From the NCBI RefSeq assembly GCF_016863655.1, contig NZ_BOPH01000023.1:37570-101569 (forward strand): 64,000 bases of DNA, given 5' to 3'. Made by a program: the position numbers and the translations under genes. Source of the DNA: Virgisporangium ochraceum. GTDB lineage: Bacteria; Actinomycetota; Actinomycetes; Mycobacteriales; Micromonosporaceae. The notes under the pieces are model-generated. The model ran no database searches, had not been told where the DNA came from, and worked only from the letters and a program-made list of their open reading frames with translations. Shown here piece after piece: positions 52,478 through 61,278 of the stretch (position 1 is its first letter; every line of letters starts with the position of its first letter).

Positions 52478-53152
52478 TCAGCCGCCGGGCACCACGAGCC
52501 CGCTCTCGTAGGCACACACGACGAGCTGGGCCCGGTCGCGCGCCGACAGCTTCTGCAGCAGCCGGCCGACGTGCGTCTTGACCGTGTTCAGGCTGACGAC
52601 GAAGTGGTCGGCGATCTCCGCGTTCGACCGGCCGGCCGCGACCTGCACCAGCACCTCGCGTTCCCGCTCGGTCAGGTCGTCGAGGCCCACGGGCGTCCCG
52701 GTGGACACGCGGCCGGTGGTGCGCCGCACGAACTCCGCCACCAGCCGGGTCGTCACGCGCGGGGTCAGCAGCGCCTCCCCGCCCGCGACGACCGAGATGG
52801 CGCTCAGCAGGTCCTCCGGTGGGGTGTCCTTGAGGATGAAGCCGCTGGCGCCGGCCCGCAGCGCGGCGAACACGTGCTCGTCCTCGCCGAACGTCGTGAC
52901 GATCAGGACCCGGGCGTCGACGCGGTCGTCCCCCGCGATGTGGCGGGTCGCCTCGAGTCCGTCCATCACGGGCATGCGGATGTCCATGAGGACCACGTCG
53001 GGCCGCAACGTGCGACACTGGCGCACGGCCGCGGCGCCGTCGGCGGCCTCGCCGACCACCGTGCAGTCGGACGAGGTCTCGAGGAGCACCCGGAACCCGG
53101 CGCGCACCAGCGCCTCGTCGTCGGCGACGAGAACCCGCACGGGGTCACGCAC
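52478..53152 (-). CDS. NarL/LuxR-type response regulator
   Basis: A 224-residue regulator from the GTG at 53152 (GTG at 53140 is possible); the longer frame upstream lies over the kinase gene and is not used. Receiver: VADDEALVR, phosphoacceptor Asp57 in LMDIRMP, VTTFGED with the conserved Thr, ILKDTP with Lys. LuxR helix-turn-helix: LTEREREVLVQVA and NAEIADHFVVSLNTVKTHV. It overlaps the kinase gene by 8 bases and is its partner. The convergent ABC exporter operon could be a target. Confidence 0.93.
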   Translation of the reverse strand: MRDPVRVLVADDEALVRAGFRVLLETSSDCTVVGEAADGAAAVRQCRTLRPDVVLMDIRMPVMDGLEATRHIAGDDRVDARVLIVTTFGEDEHVFAALRAGASGFILKDTPPEDLLSAISVVAGGEALLTPRVTTRLVAEFVRRTTGRVSTGTPVGLDDLTEREREVLVQVAAGRSNAEIADHFVVSLNTVKTHVGRLLQKLSARDRAQLVVCAYESGLVVPGG

Positions 53153-54293
53153 CGCGGTCCCCTTCCGCTTGTCGCAACGGAAAGTGGACCCGGAGCGCGA
53201 ACCCGCCGTCGGCGAGCGGGCCGGCCTCCACCGTCCCGTCGTGCAGGGCGACGCGGTCGCGCATCCCGGTGAGGCCGAGCCCCGAACCCGGTCCGGCACC
53301 GGTGGAACCGGGTCCGTTCGTCACCGCGACGGTCAGCCCGTCCGCGTCGCGCGACACCTCGACCGAGGCCGGCACGCGGCCCGCGTGGCGCACCACGTTC
53401 GTCAGCGCCTCCTGGACGATCCGGTACGCCGACTCCGCCACGAGCGGCGGCGCGGTCGCGTCGGCCGGCAGCACGAGGGTCACCGGGTATCCGTCGCCGC
53501 GCATCCGGTCCACCAACGAACGGACGTCGGAGAGCGCCGGGCGCTCGACGGCCGGGCCGCCGACCGGCGGGGCCTCACGCAACGAGGACAGCACCGCGCG
53601 GAGGTCGTTCAGCGCGCTCCGGCTCGCGGTCTCGATCGACGACAACGCCTCGCGCGCCTCGTCGGGACGTTTGTCGAGCACCATCCGCGCCACGCCCGAC
53701 CGTACCGCGATCATGCTCAACGTGTGCGACACGATGTCGTGGACGTCGGCCGACACCCGCAGCCGTTCCTCGGCGCGGATCCGGCGCTCGGACTCCTTCG
53801 CGCGCAGGTCCTCCTCGACGCGCAGGCGGGCCTCGGCCCGCCGCCGGCTGCCGAGCGCATACCCGACGAGCCACGCGGGAACGGCGAGCATCAGCTGGAT
53901 CGCGTTCTGTTCGGTCTCCCGCGGCAGCGTCATCGCGACGACCTCCGCGGCCGTGAGCAGCCCGACGCACGCCCCGCAGACCCGCAGCGACGCACCGCGC
54001 GGAAGCCGCTCGGCCACGGTGAGAACGGCAATCCCCAGTGCCGGCCCCGCGTTGCTGACGAACGGCGTGAACCGCACGTCGGCGAAGACCGCGACGACGA
54101 GCGCGAGCGTCACGGCGACGAGCACCGCCACCGGCGCGGTCCGTCGGGCCAGCAACGGAACCGACACCGCGGCGCCGAGCACCGCGACCGCCGCCACCGG
54201 ACCGTGCCCGGTGCCGCGGATCAGCACCGGCAACGTGAACACCCCGAACGTCCCCACGGCGAGGACGACGTCGACAGGCGTGGGACGGCGCAT
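53145..54293 (-). CDS. NarL-family sensor histidine kinase
   Basis: A 382-residue kinase from the ATG at 54293. Four to five hydrophobic segments occupy the first 145 residues with no sizeable outer loop. A charged coiled coil (about 149-180) leads into SADVHDIVSHTLSMIAV with His185. The ATPase domain has EALTNVVRHAG and GLGLTGMRDRV. It is coupled to the regulator downstream. The layout, an exporter operon facing a kinase-regulator pair, resembles antibiotic-sensing modules, but no proof lies in the sequence. Confidence 0.92.
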   Translation of the reverse strand: MRRPTPVDVVLAVGTFGVFTLPVLIRGTGHGPVAAVAVLGAAVSVPLLARRTAPVAVLVAVTLALVVAVFADVRFTPFVSNAGPALGIAVLTVAERLPRGASLRVCGACVGLLTAAEVVAMTLPRETEQNAIQLMLAVPAWLVGYALGSRRRAEARLRVEEDLRAKESERRIRAEERLRVSADVHDIVSHTLSMIAVRSGVARMVLDKRPDEAREALSSIETASRSALNDLRAVLSSLREAPPVGGPAVERPALSDVRSLVDRMRGDGYPVTLVLPADATAPPLVAESAYRIVQEALTNVVRHAGRVPASVEVSRDADGLTVAVTNGPGSTGAGPGSGLGLTGMRDRVALHDGTVEAGPLADGGFALRVHFPLRQAEGDRGA

Positions 54294-54405
54294 GCCGGTC
54301 ACGCTAGCGGCGCGCCGGGGTGACCGCGTCACGCCCGGGAATGACGCGACGGATCATTCCGGGGCGTGACGCCCGTAGGGTGCGGTCCGGACGAGTGTGG
54401 AGGCC

Positions 54406-54909
54406 ATGACGAACCTGTCCCGTCCCGCGGTCGCCGTCGCGGCCGTCGCCCTGCTCCTCGGACTCGCCAGCGGCGTCGTCTGGTACGTCAACCGCGACCC
54501 CGTCGTGGAGCGGCACACGCCCGGCACCGAGGCGTGGGTCCCGCACCTGGTCGTGCTCGCCGTCGTGTCGGTCTGGTTCCTGGTGGTTTCCAACCGCAGC
54601 CCCGCTGGCTGGCAGGTGATCCTCGCGCCGCTCGGCCGTCCGACGGCGGCCCGGATCGGCGCGGCGTTCCGCACGCGGAACCCGTTGCGCTGGTTGGCGG
54701 TGGGGTTCCTGGTGTTCCTGGAGGTCTACGTGGTGTGGCGCGTCGGCGAGCAGGTCGTCGCCGGGCTCGACCCGAACTTCACCCACAACGCGTGGGGCGG
54801 GCCGTCGTACCTCGGCGCGATGGCGTGCCACTACCTCGACGCCGCGCTGCTGCTCGCGGTCTGCCACGCTCTGCTGACGGTCGCCACGCCGCCGTCACAC
54901 CCACGATGA
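54406..54909 (+). CDS. Small integral membrane protein of unknown function
   Basis: A 167-residue protein with four hydrophobic segments (AVAAVALLLGLASGVVWYV, HLVVLAVVSVWFLVV, WLAVGFLVFLEVYVVW and ALLLAVCHALLTVA). The ATG at 54406 follows GGAGG closely; a GTG at 54397 is an alternative. The loop EQVVAGLDPNFTHNAWGGPSYLGA is distinctive, but I do not know the family. Its last 15 bases overlap the convergent Hsp70-like gene. Confidence 0.7.
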   Translation: MTNLSRPAVAVAAVALLLGLASGVVWYVNRDPVVERHTPGTEAWVPHLVVLAVVSVWFLVVSNRSPAGWQVILAPLGRPTAARIGAAFRTRNPLRWLAVGFLVFLEVYVVWRVGEQVVAGLDPNFTHNAWGGPSYLGAMACHYLDAALLLAVCHALLTVATPPSHPR

Positions 54910-56376
54910 GACCTGGCGCCGGAGGTCGTCGAGCTCCGCGGAGTCGCGGCCGGCGCCCGGTGCCAGCTGCTCGTCGACGAACGCCTGTCCCGTCGCGAGG
55001 TCCCGGACCACCACGTGCAGGATCCCGTCGACGTCGTACTCGTACGTGATCTCCACCGCCGAGTCGGCCAGGGGCCGCTTCTCCGGCAACGGGATCAGCC
55101 AGTCGGCGAGCAGCACGTTGTCCTCGTGGTCCAACGGCTTGTCCGGGTGGCCCTCCACCACGAGGACCGCGATCTCCTCCTGGAAGTCCTGCACCGGCGT
55201 GTAGACCTGCGTCGTGCGGGCCGGGTACTTGGTGTTGCGCCCGATCAGCACGGAGAACCGGCTCTCGCCGGTCACGTCGTCGCGGGCCACGGTGCCCAGC
55301 GCGTGCTCCGCGCCGACGTGGAAGTCGACGTCCGTCACGGTCCCCTGCAGCACGCCCGCCGCGATCGCCGCGCCTTCCGCGATCGCGGTCATCGGGTCGA
55401 TCTCGGTGTTCGGGTCGACGCCGACGATCCCGGCCACGAACCGCTGCACGGCCGGCATCCGCGAGCTGCCGCCGACCATCACCAGGTGGTCGATGCGGCC
55501 GGGGCTCTCGCGCAGGCACACCTCCAGGGGTTCGCGGGCGCGCTCGAGCAGCGGCGCGATCGCATTCTCCAGGAAGTTGCGGGCCACGTTGAGCGCCACC
55601 TTGCCGTCGGGGAGCAGCACGTCGACCGCCTTCTCCGTCGACAGCTGGATCTTCCCCAGCTCCAGGTTGAGCCGGAACAGGTCGCGCTCCTCCGGCGACC
55701 AGCCGGCCGCCGCGGGAACGTACGGCTCGACGGCGGCGAGCAACGCGGCGTCGAGGTCCAACCCGCCGAGCCGCTGGATCCCCATCGACGACCGCTCGAT
55801 GAACGACCCTTCGACGGCCTGCAGCACGGTGACGTCGAGCGTCCCGCCGCCCCAGTCGAACACCAGCACCCGCTGGTCGGCGGCGATCGCCCTGGCGTGC
55901 GCGAGCGCCGCCGCGGTGGGTTCGTTGATGAGTGCGAGTACCTCGATGCCGGCCAGGTCGGCGGCGAGCTTCGTGCGGGCGCGGGCCAGCCCGCGGCTGT
56001 TCGCCGGGATCGTGACGACCGCGCGCGTCAGCGGTTCCCCGCCCAGCTGGTCGACCCGCCGGCGCACCTGACGCAGCAGCAGCGCGCCGGCCACCTCGAC
56101 CGGCACGGTGACGCCGTCGGCCTCGACGACGTCGTCGGTCGCGAGGAGACGCTTGACCGCCTCGACCCGGCGGCCGGTGCGGGTCTTGGCCGGCCAGCCG
56201 AACACCGGGGCGCCGTTGTCCACGGTGAACGCCGAGGGCAGCACCCGGTCGAAGCCGAGGTCGGCCCAGGCGGCCGGGATCTCGTCGACCAGCGGCAGGG
56301 TCTCCACCCGACCGTCGGTCACGCGGGCGAGCACGCTGTTCGTGGTCCCGAAGTCGATTCCGTACGCGGAGGTCAT
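54895..56376 (-). CDS. Hsp70-family protein, short (no lid)
   Basis: A 493-residue Hsp70. The actin-fold ATPase has all three nucleotide motifs: YGIDFGTTNSV (phosphate 1), VFDWGGGTLDV (phosphate 2) and LVMVGGSSRMPAV (adenosine). The region about 380-480 is a beta-sandwich (AEHALGTVARDDVTGESRF onward), but the C-terminal helical lid of DnaK, some 100 residues, is missing. The inter-domain linker is also not the DnaK type. The start overlaps the stop of the J-like gene by ATGA. It is the last of a three-gene operon and probably works only with those two partners. There is no grpE or clpB nearby. Confidence 0.92.
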   Translation of the reverse strand: MTSAYGIDFGTTNSVLARVTDGRVETLPLVDEIPAAWADLGFDRVLPSAFTVDNGAPVFGWPAKTRTGRRVEAVKRLLATDDVVEADGVTVPVEVAGALLLRQVRRRVDQLGGEPLTRAVVTIPANSRGLARARTKLAADLAGIEVLALINEPTAAALAHARAIAADQRVLVFDWGGGTLDVTVLQAVEGSFIERSSMGIQRLGGLDLDAALLAAVEPYVPAAAGWSPEERDLFRLNLELGKIQLSTEKAVDVLLPDGKVALNVARNFLENAIAPLLERAREPLEVCLRESPGRIDHLVMVGGSSRMPAVQRFVAGIVGVDPNTEIDPMTAIAEGAAIAAGVLQGTVTDVDFHVGAEHALGTVARDDVTGESRFSVLIGRNTKYPARTTQVYTPVQDFQEEIAVLVVEGHPDKPLDHEDNVLLADWLIPLPEKRPLADSAVEITYEYDVDGILHVVVRDLATGQAFVDEQLAPGAGRDSAELDDLRRQVSSWV

Positions 56377-56765
56377 GGCGCCGGCGGTCCCAACCGTTGG
56401 CCGCGGGCCCGGACGACGAGCCGCAGGTACTCGAAGGCCGCCGCGCGGCGGAGGTCACCCACGTCGGGCGTCTGCGTGAGCGTCTCCGGTTCGGGCGCGA
56501 ACACGCCCGGTCCGAAGACGCCGTCCGCGGTCAGCTCGGCCGTGCGCGGGTCGGCCGGGATGCGGTACGGCGCCATCCGCGCGGCCGGATCCGGCGGCGC
56601 GGTCTCGAGCTCGTGCAGCGCTCCGGTGAGGTCGGTGTGCCGGGCCCGGCTCTCCGGCCCGAGCCGGCGCAGGAACTTGGTGCGCCGGGCGAACGCCCGC
56701 ACGGCCTCGTCCCGGGAGGCGCCGAAGGGCAGCCCGAGCACCAGGTAGGGGTTGCGCCGTTCCAC
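56373..56765 (-). CDS. J-domain-like protein lacking HPD
   Basis: A 130-residue protein from the GTG at 56765, 2 bases after the stop of the TPR gene. It starts VERRNPYLVLGLPFGASRDEAVRAFARR, which matches helices I and II of a J-domain (normally YxVLGV, then EEIKKAYR). Where the HPD triplet should come there is KFLRRLGPES, so the key motif for stimulating Hsp70 ATPase is absent. The C-terminal half (DPRTAELTADGVFGPGVF, then a helix) is unfamiliar. Position directly before Hsp70 with an ATGA overlap makes a co-factor role very likely, perhaps as an adaptor. Confidence 0.75.
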   Translation of the reverse strand: MERRNPYLVLGLPFGASRDEAVRAFARRTKFLRRLGPESRARHTDLTGALHELETAPPDPAARMAPYRIPADPRTAELTADGVFGPGVFAPEPETLTQTPDVGDLRRAAAFEYLRLVVRARGQRLGPPAP

Positions 56766-56767
56766 CG

Positions 56768-59641
56768 CTACACCGCCCTCAGTGACCGGCGTACCCGGGA
56801 GCTGATACCCGTCCACCCGTCGATCGCGTCGCGCACCTGCCTGACGAACCCTTCGTTGACCGGCAACCCGTCCATCGCCTTGAGGTACGCGCGGCAGCGC
56901 CGGACGTGTCCGTCGAAGCGGTCGAGCACGTACATCCGCTGGGCCACGACCCGTCGGCCGTCGGCGTAGTCCTGCACGGGCTCCATCTCCAGCTGCCGGA
57001 ACCGGCGGACGAGCTGGCGGTTTCGCGTCACGGTCACCGTGACGATCGCGCCCGTCGCGGCCTCGAGCCCGGCGGCGAGCGCCGCCTCGACGCTCTTCCG
57101 GTCCTGTTCGTCGAGCTCCGCGCGCCGCATCCGGTAGGTACGCACGGGGTCGAGCACCAGTTTGCGTTCGGTTTCGGAGGGCAGCGACCGGCCCCGCCGC
57201 TCCGCCGCCCGGGCGAGGTGGGCACCGGCCCGCACGCTGAGGATCAGCGACGGCGCGAGGTCGAGCACCTCGGTGCCGAGCAGCGTCTCGACGGCGGGCA
57301 CCGGGTTCGTCGCCGAGTCGAACGGCGCCTCCAGCAGCCGCTCGAACACGTCGGTGAGCCAGGCCAGCTCGGCGGTGGCCCAGGCCGGACGCGGGTGCAG
57401 CCGCCACACGCCGACCAGCGCCACGGTCACCGCGCGCAGCGTCACCTTCGACGGTCTGGTCTCGTACGCGGCGCGCCGCTGCACGTACCGGGTCGTGCGC
57501 TCCTGGAGAGCACCGCTCACGGTGACCGACGCCGATGCCAGCCACGCGCGGTCGTTCCGGAACGACAGTGTGAGCAGCGTCCGGTGCAGCTCGTCGTCGT
57601 CCTGCGGCACCGCGAGCCCACCCCGCACCATCGCGGCGAGCGCCGGTGGATAACCCGGCCCGCACATCCCCGCCGTCCACAGGTCGATCGCCCGGGTCAA
57701 CGCCCCGGCCCGCACCGTCGGTGACGCGGTCAGCCCCATTACCCGGGCCAGGTAGGGCAGCACGGCCGCCCCGTCCGCGACGAGAGCGGCGTTCACCGCC
57801 ACCCCTTCGGTGGGGTGCACGGCGAGCGCCTCGTCGAGGCGGCGCAGGGCGTCGTCGGTGCGGCCGAGCTGCCAGCAGGCGTAGGCGGCGAGGTTGAGCG
57901 CCTCGGCCCGCAGCGTGAGGATCCCGCTCACCGAGGCCACCGCGTCGGCAGCCGCGGCGGCTCCCGCCCAGTGGCCATCGGCCAGCGACCTGTGGACGGC
58001 GCCGAGGTCGAGCCAGCACCCGAACTCGGGGTGCTCCGCGCGGAGGTCGTCCTCGACGAGCAGCCCGCTTCGGGCGCCGCTTCGCACCCCTGCGACACCT
58101 GCTGCGTCGACGCCCGCAGGCTCTCCGTCGGCGCCCGCAGGCTCTCCGTCGGCGCCCGCACGCTCGACGCCCGCACGCGCTTCCTCGGCGCCGGCCCGCG
58201 AGCCCCCGACCGCCGCTGGTGATCCCTCGACGGCGACCCGCGGTCCCTCGATCGCCGCTCGCCACAGCGCCGGCCACGCCGACGGGTCCGCCGCGACCTC
58301 GGCGCCCGCGACGGATCCGTCGAGCTGCGCGACCACAGAGCGCGCGACCGGACGGAGATCAGTGCTCTCGAACGGTTCACCCGCCCGGTACGAGAGCAGC
58401 GCCCGGTAATGCCGTTCCGCCTCATGGTCCCCGGACAGCGCCGCCGCGTCGCCGGCCAGGTACGCGCGCCGCGCCCGCTCGGCGACGAAGCCCACCGTCG
58501 CCAGGTCCTCGTCGGTGGCCCCGCCCGGGTCCTCGCGGCAGCGCGCCAGCGCGGACGCGTGGCGGCGCAGGTCAGCCAGCGCCGGAGCGTTCGTCCCGGG
58601 TGCGTCCGGCAGCGGCCCCCCGTCGACGATCGCGCGGGCGAGAGCGACCTCCCCCTCGGTCCCGGCCGTCCGGACGTACTCGCCCAGAAGCTCCTCAACG
58701 TCCTGTTGAGGTGACGCGCTGAGCACCGCCACCAGCGCACGCGCGTCGGCCGAGGAGGTGGTGAACGGCTCGACGAGCTCCGAAGCCGTCCCGCGGAGCC
58801 GGGGGTCGGCACAGAGTTCGGTGAGCCAGGGCATCAGCAGGCGCACCCGGTCGGGGTAGCCGCCGGCGGGCAGCTCTGCGAGCAGTCGCAGCAGCGCGGC
58901 CGGGTCGCCGGGTCGGCCCGGTGGCGGGTACGCCACGCCGCGGGCCTGGTACCACGCGGTCTCGAAGCGGCTGAGGCCCAGCTCCGGGCGGGGCGCCAGC
59001 CCCAGCGTCACCAGGTCGAGCGCGGCGGACCGCCGGGTGCCGAGGCTGATCGTCGCGGCGTCGACCGCCGCCGAGTCGACCGCGGCGTCCGACCAACGCG
59101 CCCGGAACGCGCCGGCCGCCCGTGCCCGGATGGCCGCCCAGAGCCGGCCGGCGGCACTGGTGACGGCCGGCACCGGCAGGGTGACCTCGGGCAGCCGGTC
59201 GAACCGCTCGACCGCTATGGGGACGGGCGTGTCGCTCCGATCGAGGACGAGCACCTCGATGCCCTGGTCGCCACCGTGCCCAGCCTGGCGCCCGACGTGC
59301 TGCCTGGCGTCCCGCTCCGCCGGGTGGTCCGCTTCGTGCGAAAGATGCTGCTCCGCTTGCTGTCCCGCTGCCGGCCCCGCGCCCTGACCGACCCCGACCA
59401 CCCGCTCGGCCACCGCGACCGCGTGCCGCGGGAGCAGCCGGTTGCCGACCAGCACGATCCGGCCGATCCGCTCCGGCCCGGGCTCCGGCGGGTCGAGCGG
59501 CGTGCCGCACGGGCCACAGCTCTCGCCCTGTGCCTGGTGGAGGCGTCCCCTGGGAACGGCTCCGCACGCGCGGCACCACCGCGTATGCGGTGGTTCGGCC
59601 GCGCTCGGCTCGGACCTCGCGCGCAGGGTCAAGGGCTCCAT
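56768..59641 (-). CDS. Large zinc-ribbon and TPR protein of the Hsp70 cassette
   Basis: About 957 residues from the ATG at 59641. An N-terminal zinc ribbon is given by CRACG and CGPCG 18 residues apart. A low-complexity Ala/Gly/Glu segment lies near residues 445-500, with repeats of the type GADGEPA. Around residues 555-600 a TPR is clear (LNLAAYACWQLGRTDDALRRLDEALAVHP), and the rest is predicted helical with repeated 30-40-residue units. No ATPase or protease motif is found and no signal peptide. It leads the operon with the J-like protein and Hsp70, so it is likely the client-binding or scaffold part. I do not know a named family. Confidence 0.75.
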   Translation of the reverse strand: MEPLTLRARSEPSAAEPPHTRWCRACGAVPRGRLHQAQGESCGPCGTPLDPPEPGPERIGRIVLVGNRLLPRHAVAVAERVVGVGQGAGPAAGQQAEQHLSHEADHPAERDARQHVGRQAGHGGDQGIEVLVLDRSDTPVPIAVERFDRLPEVTLPVPAVTSAAGRLWAAIRARAAGAFRARWSDAAVDSAAVDAATISLGTRRSAALDLVTLGLAPRPELGLSRFETAWYQARGVAYPPPGRPGDPAALLRLLAELPAGGYPDRVRLLMPWLTELCADPRLRGTASELVEPFTTSSADARALVAVLSASPQQDVEELLGEYVRTAGTEGEVALARAIVDGGPLPDAPGTNAPALADLRRHASALARCREDPGGATDEDLATVGFVAERARRAYLAGDAAALSGDHEAERHYRALLSYRAGEPFESTDLRPVARSVVAQLDGSVAGAEVAADPSAWPALWRAAIEGPRVAVEGSPAAVGGSRAGAEEARAGVERAGADGEPAGADGEPAGVDAAGVAGVRSGARSGLLVEDDLRAEHPEFGCWLDLGAVHRSLADGHWAGAAAAADAVASVSGILTLRAEALNLAAYACWQLGRTDDALRRLDEALAVHPTEGVAVNAALVADGAAVLPYLARVMGLTASPTVRAGALTRAIDLWTAGMCGPGYPPALAAMVRGGLAVPQDDDELHRTLLTLSFRNDRAWLASASVTVSGALQERTTRYVQRRAAYETRPSKVTLRAVTVALVGVWRLHPRPAWATAELAWLTDVFERLLEAPFDSATNPVPAVETLLGTEVLDLAPSLILSVRAGAHLARAAERRGRSLPSETERKLVLDPVRTYRMRRAELDEQDRKSVEAALAAGLEAATGAIVTVTVTRNRQLVRRFRQLEMEPVQDYADGRRVVAQRMYVLDRFDGHVRRCRAYLKAMDGLPVNEGFVRQVRDAIDGWTGISSRVRRSLRAV

Positions 59642-59778
59642 TCGGACGGTGGCACACACGCCACGGGACGATGGATGCAAGTTTCCCAGTTGCCACCCGC
59701 GTCGTCACATCGACGAAGTGGGTGAACCGCGTCCCCTGATCAGAAGCCACCTGTCTTCCATAATATTCTGGTGGGCGA

Positions 59779-59784
59779 TATATT
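59779..59784 (+). promoter_or_regulatory. Likely -10 element of the PadR gene
   Basis: TATATT lies 7 bases before the ATG of the PadR gene, inside the small dyad GCGA...TCGC (59775-59787). This spacing would put transcription start at or next to the ATG, so the message is probably leaderless; no ribosome site is seen. The region is the most AT-rich of the neighbourhood. Confidence 0.5.
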
Positions 59785-59790
59785 CGCGCC

Positions 59791-60111
59791 ATGAGTTCCG
59801 CTACGGAGCCCGCGTTCTTCGTCCTCACGGCGCTGGTCGGCGCCTCCCGCCACGGGTACGGCATCGTGGAGGAGGTCGCCCGGCTGTCCGGTGGGCGCAC
59901 GCGGCTGAAGGTCGGCACCCTCTACGGCGTGCTCGACCGCCTGGTCAAGGAAGGCCTCGTCGAGCTCGACCGCGAAGAGGTCTGGCAGGGCCGGCTGCGT
60001 CGCTACTTCACGCTCACCGACGACGGGCGCCGGTATCTCGCCGCCGAGGCCGCCCGGATGGCGGAGAACGCCCGGCTCGCCGTCGGCCTTCTCCAGGGTG
60101 GAACAGCGTGA
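59791..60111 (+). CDS. PadR-family transcriptional regulator
   Basis: A 106-residue winged-helix protein: FFVLTALVGASRHGYGIVEEV, then GTLYGVLDRLVKEGLVEL and the wing RRYFTLTDDGRRYL, all standard for PadR. The short C-terminal helix is for dimerisation. The stop overlaps the start of a membrane protein gene by GTGA, a frequent pairing in which PadR controls its membrane partner. It is divergent from the Hsp70 cassette across 149 bases. Confidence 0.94.
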   Translation: MSSATEPAFFVLTALVGASRHGYGIVEEVARLSGGRTRLKVGTLYGVLDRLVKEGLVELDREEVWQGRLRRYFTLTDDGRRYLAAEAARMAENARLAVGLLQGGTA

Positions 60112-61136
60112 GCACCGCTCTCGAAGAGCGCTACCGCTCTCTCCTACGAATCCTTCCGGCGGACTACCGCGCCGAGTGGGAGGAGGAGATGGTCGCGACG
60201 TTCCTCGTCTCCTCCGCACCGGACGACCCCGAGGACGCCGAGTACCACGCCGAGTTCGGCCGGCCGCCGCTCTCCGAGGTGGCCAGCGTGGTGGGACTGG
60301 CGATCCGCCTGCGACTGCCCGGCTCGTCCACCGACGCCCGCCGCCCCCGGTTCCTGGGCGACGCCGTGCGGCTCGTCGCCCTGATCGGTCTACTGGTGAG
60401 CGCGTCCGCGGGCGTGGTCGGCACCGCCGCGCACCTGTGGGTGATCGGCAAGCTGCCCGGGTTCTCCGCACCGAACCTCCCCGGCGACCCCGTCACCGGG
60501 GTGCTGCCGATGACGCAGGCCCTGCTGGTGGCCACCGCGCTGCCGGCGTACCTCGCGCTGGTTCTCGGGTACCGGTCCGCCGCCCGGCTGCTCGCCTCGA
60601 TCTCCGTCGGCGCGGTGCTGCTCACGGCGACCGTCGACCTGGTCGCCGGCCACCCGCCGCTGGCCGGGCGGTGGATGTCGCTGCTGCTCGACCTGCTGGT
60701 CTTCGCCGCCCTGTGGGCCCACCACGACGACGCTCCGCCGGTCCCGCGAAAGCCGTGGCTCCTGGCGCTACCGGCCGTGACCGCGGTGACCACCGCGGTG
60801 TTCGTCGCGACGGCGTCGTTCCGGATGGCCGGATGGCTGGTGGACTGGCCGGCGATCGCGTGCGCGCTCATCACGGTGGCGCTCGCCGTTCACCTGGTGG
60901 TCGGTGGACGGCCGGAGTGGTCGCTCGCCATGGCAATGCTGGGCGGGATCGTGCTCGTCCAGCGCCTGGTGACCCTGCCCGAGATCGTCGCCGGCGCGAC
61001 GGCAGACCACCGTGGCGCGGCCGTGGCCGCCGGGCTGATCGAGATCAGTGCTCTCGTTCTGGTGGGGCTGCCCGTGGCGCTGCGGGCCCGACGCGCCTGG
61101 CGGGAGCTGCCGGCCGAACCCGCTCCAACGATTTAG
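60108..61136 (+). CDS. PadR-linked integral membrane protein
   Basis: A 342-residue protein, GTG start at 60108 inside the PadR stop. It opens with a cytosolic segment EERYRSLLRILPADYRAEWEEEMVATFL, a motif seen in many permease-like proteins coded next to PadR, followed by about nine hydrophobic segments up to IEISALVLVGLPVALRA. No transporter motif is recognisable. Coupling to PadR implies joint regulation, probably a stress or drug response. Family known by layout only. Confidence 0.82.
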   Translation: MSTALEERYRSLLRILPADYRAEWEEEMVATFLVSSAPDDPEDAEYHAEFGRPPLSEVASVVGLAIRLRLPGSSTDARRPRFLGDAVRLVALIGLLVSASAGVVGTAAHLWVIGKLPGFSAPNLPGDPVTGVLPMTQALLVATALPAYLALVLGYRSAARLLASISVGAVLLTATVDLVAGHPPLAGRWMSLLLDLLVFAALWAHHDDAPPVPRKPWLLALPAVTAVTTAVFVATASFRMAGWLVDWPAIACALITVALAVHLVVGGRPEWSLAMAMLGGIVLVQRLVTLPEIVAGATADHRGAAVAAGLIEISALVLVGLPVALRARRAWRELPAEPAPTI

Positions 61137-61278
61137 CGGACCCGGCGCGTCTTGTGGACAGAACCCGCCCCGACGACCAGCGGACCCGGCACGAACCACC
61201 GGCCGACCCGCACCGACGACCCGGCGGAGCCGGCGTGACCCGCCGGCCCGGCCAGTACCGACGACCCAGGGGGCCCTC

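Noticed and set aside
56373..58277. A 634-codon minus-strand frame that contains the J-like protein at its end
   Set aside because: The part upstream of 56765 is an out-of-frame shadow of the TPR gene; only the last 130 codons are protein-like and have their own start.
59642..59790. HAIR or CIRCE heat-shock operator before the Hsp70 cassette
   Set aside because: Neither CTTGAGT-N7-ACTCAAG nor TTAGCACTC-N9-GAGTGCTAA is present; only short 5-bp dyads are seen.
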